From contig NZ_ABVL01000022.1 of assembly GCF_000173075.1 (NCBI RefSeq), positions 1 through 64,000 of the forward strand: 64,000 nt of DNA, in the 5' to 3' direction. The notes beneath the pieces are model-generated. The model did not search any database and was not told the origin of the DNA. It saw nothing but the letters and a program-made list of their open reading frames with translations. Made by a program: the position numbers and the translations under genes. Shown piece after piece: positions 63,674 through 64,000 of the stretch (the first letter of the stretch is position 1; the number at the start of each line of letters is the position of its first letter). Source of the DNA: Chthoniobacter flavus Ellin428 (GTDB taxonomy: Bacteria > Verrucomicrobiota > Verrucomicrobiia > Chthoniobacterales > Chthoniobacteraceae).

Positions 63674-64000
63674 TCAGGATTTTCGCCTGCGCCGCATAAA
63701 GAGCGAAAAGCAGGCTCCGAAACTTAGAAACGCTCCTACTGTGGGCTCTGGGACGATCGCAATTCCAAAAGGCTCTTGCAATCCGGATATCAGCGTTCCG
63801 GTGCCTACGGGTGTACCATCGCTTTCCCGGTACTCCCCAATAGTTCCACCGGTTAGATTCGTCTCGTACAACGTACCGTTGTATTCGGCTAAACCTTTTG
63901 GAGTGGCAGTCAGGCCAGAAACAAACTGTGCATTCATCAACGCGCCAGTAAGCGTGTATTCGCGAATGTTTTGGTCATCCAAAACGAAAATATGTCCGTT
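63674..64000 (-). CDS. PEP-CTERM protein, N-terminus beyond window
   Basis: The frame is open to base 64000 (NGHIFVLDDQNIREYTLTG) and stops at 63674, about 108 codons. The visible part has NHL/propeller-like strands (GLTATPKGLAEYNGTLYETN, GTIGEYRESDG) and a C-terminal PEP-CTERM tail: VPEPTVGAFL, a hydrophobic stretch and MRRRRKS. It is probably a secreted, exosortase-sorted beta-propeller. This is the second PEP-CTERM protein in the window. Confidence 0.8.
   Translation of the reverse strand, partial: NGHIFVLDDQNIREYTLTGALMNAQFVSGLTATPKGLAEYNGTLYETNLTGGTIGEYRESDGTPVGTGTLISGLQEPFGIAIVPEPTVGAFLSFGACFSLFMRRRRKS

Overview
This 64 kb window is GC-rich, gene-dense bacterial chromosome. The gene families point to the Planctomycetes-Verrucomicrobia-Chlamydiae group, most likely a Verrucomicrobiota. 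The signs are a DUF1592/DUF1552 secreted-cytochrome pair, PEP-CTERM anchored proteins, a DUF3604 protein, an FHA-kinase-WD40 protein, many twin-arginine or lipoprotein leaders, and many dispersed palindromic repeats. The taxonomic call is inference from gene families. I see no rRNA gene, canonical tRNA gene or CRISPR array.

Layout. 1-1000: 3' end of a group II intron (maturase, domains V/VI). 1068-4511: a polyamine trio (membrane aminopropyltransferase, Tat/lipoprotein flavin oxidoreductase, SpeD). 4514-9768 (minus): a coupled 3-hydroxybutyrate/acetoacetate catabolic operon (thiolase, acyl-CoA ligase, 3-hydroxybutyrate dehydrogenase, GntP permease). 9862-11343: short endonuclease V and a beta-hydroxyacid dehydrogenase. 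11662-18483: a complete RNA-repair and RNA quality-control locus. 18484-25791: palindromic repeats, two VOC proteins (one frameshifted), a VapBC-type pair, a secreted hydrolase pair and a DUF3592 protein. 25870-28667: a LysR remnant, an Mrr-like endonuclease, a mirrored palindromic operator region and a Fic protein. 29000-38212: PEP-CTERM repeat protein, ABC exporter, secreted TIM-barrel protein, L,D-transpeptidase, and two tandem paralogous surface proteins. 38320-44844: pckA, glgX, ppk2 and a SulP transporter. 45361-54702: GntR regulator with two palindromic operators, DUF1592, DUF1552, HupE and DUF3604. 54788-64000: methyltransferase, a hypothetical protein, the FHA-kinase-WD40 protein, a small cytochrome, an OprB porin, cyanophycinase, a LuxR remnant and a partial PEP-CTERM protein.

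The most interesting system is at 11662-18483. A divergent RtcR activator faces a well-matched sigma-54 promoter (13431-13446) that should drive rsr (Ro60/TROVE), then about 700 bases without a protein gene, then rtcB (RNA ligase) and rtcA (RNA 3'-phosphate cyclase). The non-coding stretch folds, by hand pairing, into four tandem Y-like RNAs. Each carries the Ro-binding sequence GNCGAANG at the start of a two-part stem. Two of them (15341-15482 and 15491-15631) carry a circularly permuted tRNA body: T-arm and 3' acceptor strand first, 5' acceptor strand and D-arm second, with the Ro stem in the place of the anticodon arm. One acceptor stem is capped by a GCAA tetraloop. The RNA ligase, cyclase, Ro chaperone, stress-activated regulator and their candidate RNA partners therefore lie in one transcription unit.

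Sequence quality should be kept in mind. Single-base frameshifts appear in the VOC pseudogene (about 19130), at the start of mrr (26997-27001), in the kinase gene (58490), and as compensating shifts in the first 170 bases of pckA. They may be assembly errors rather than biology.
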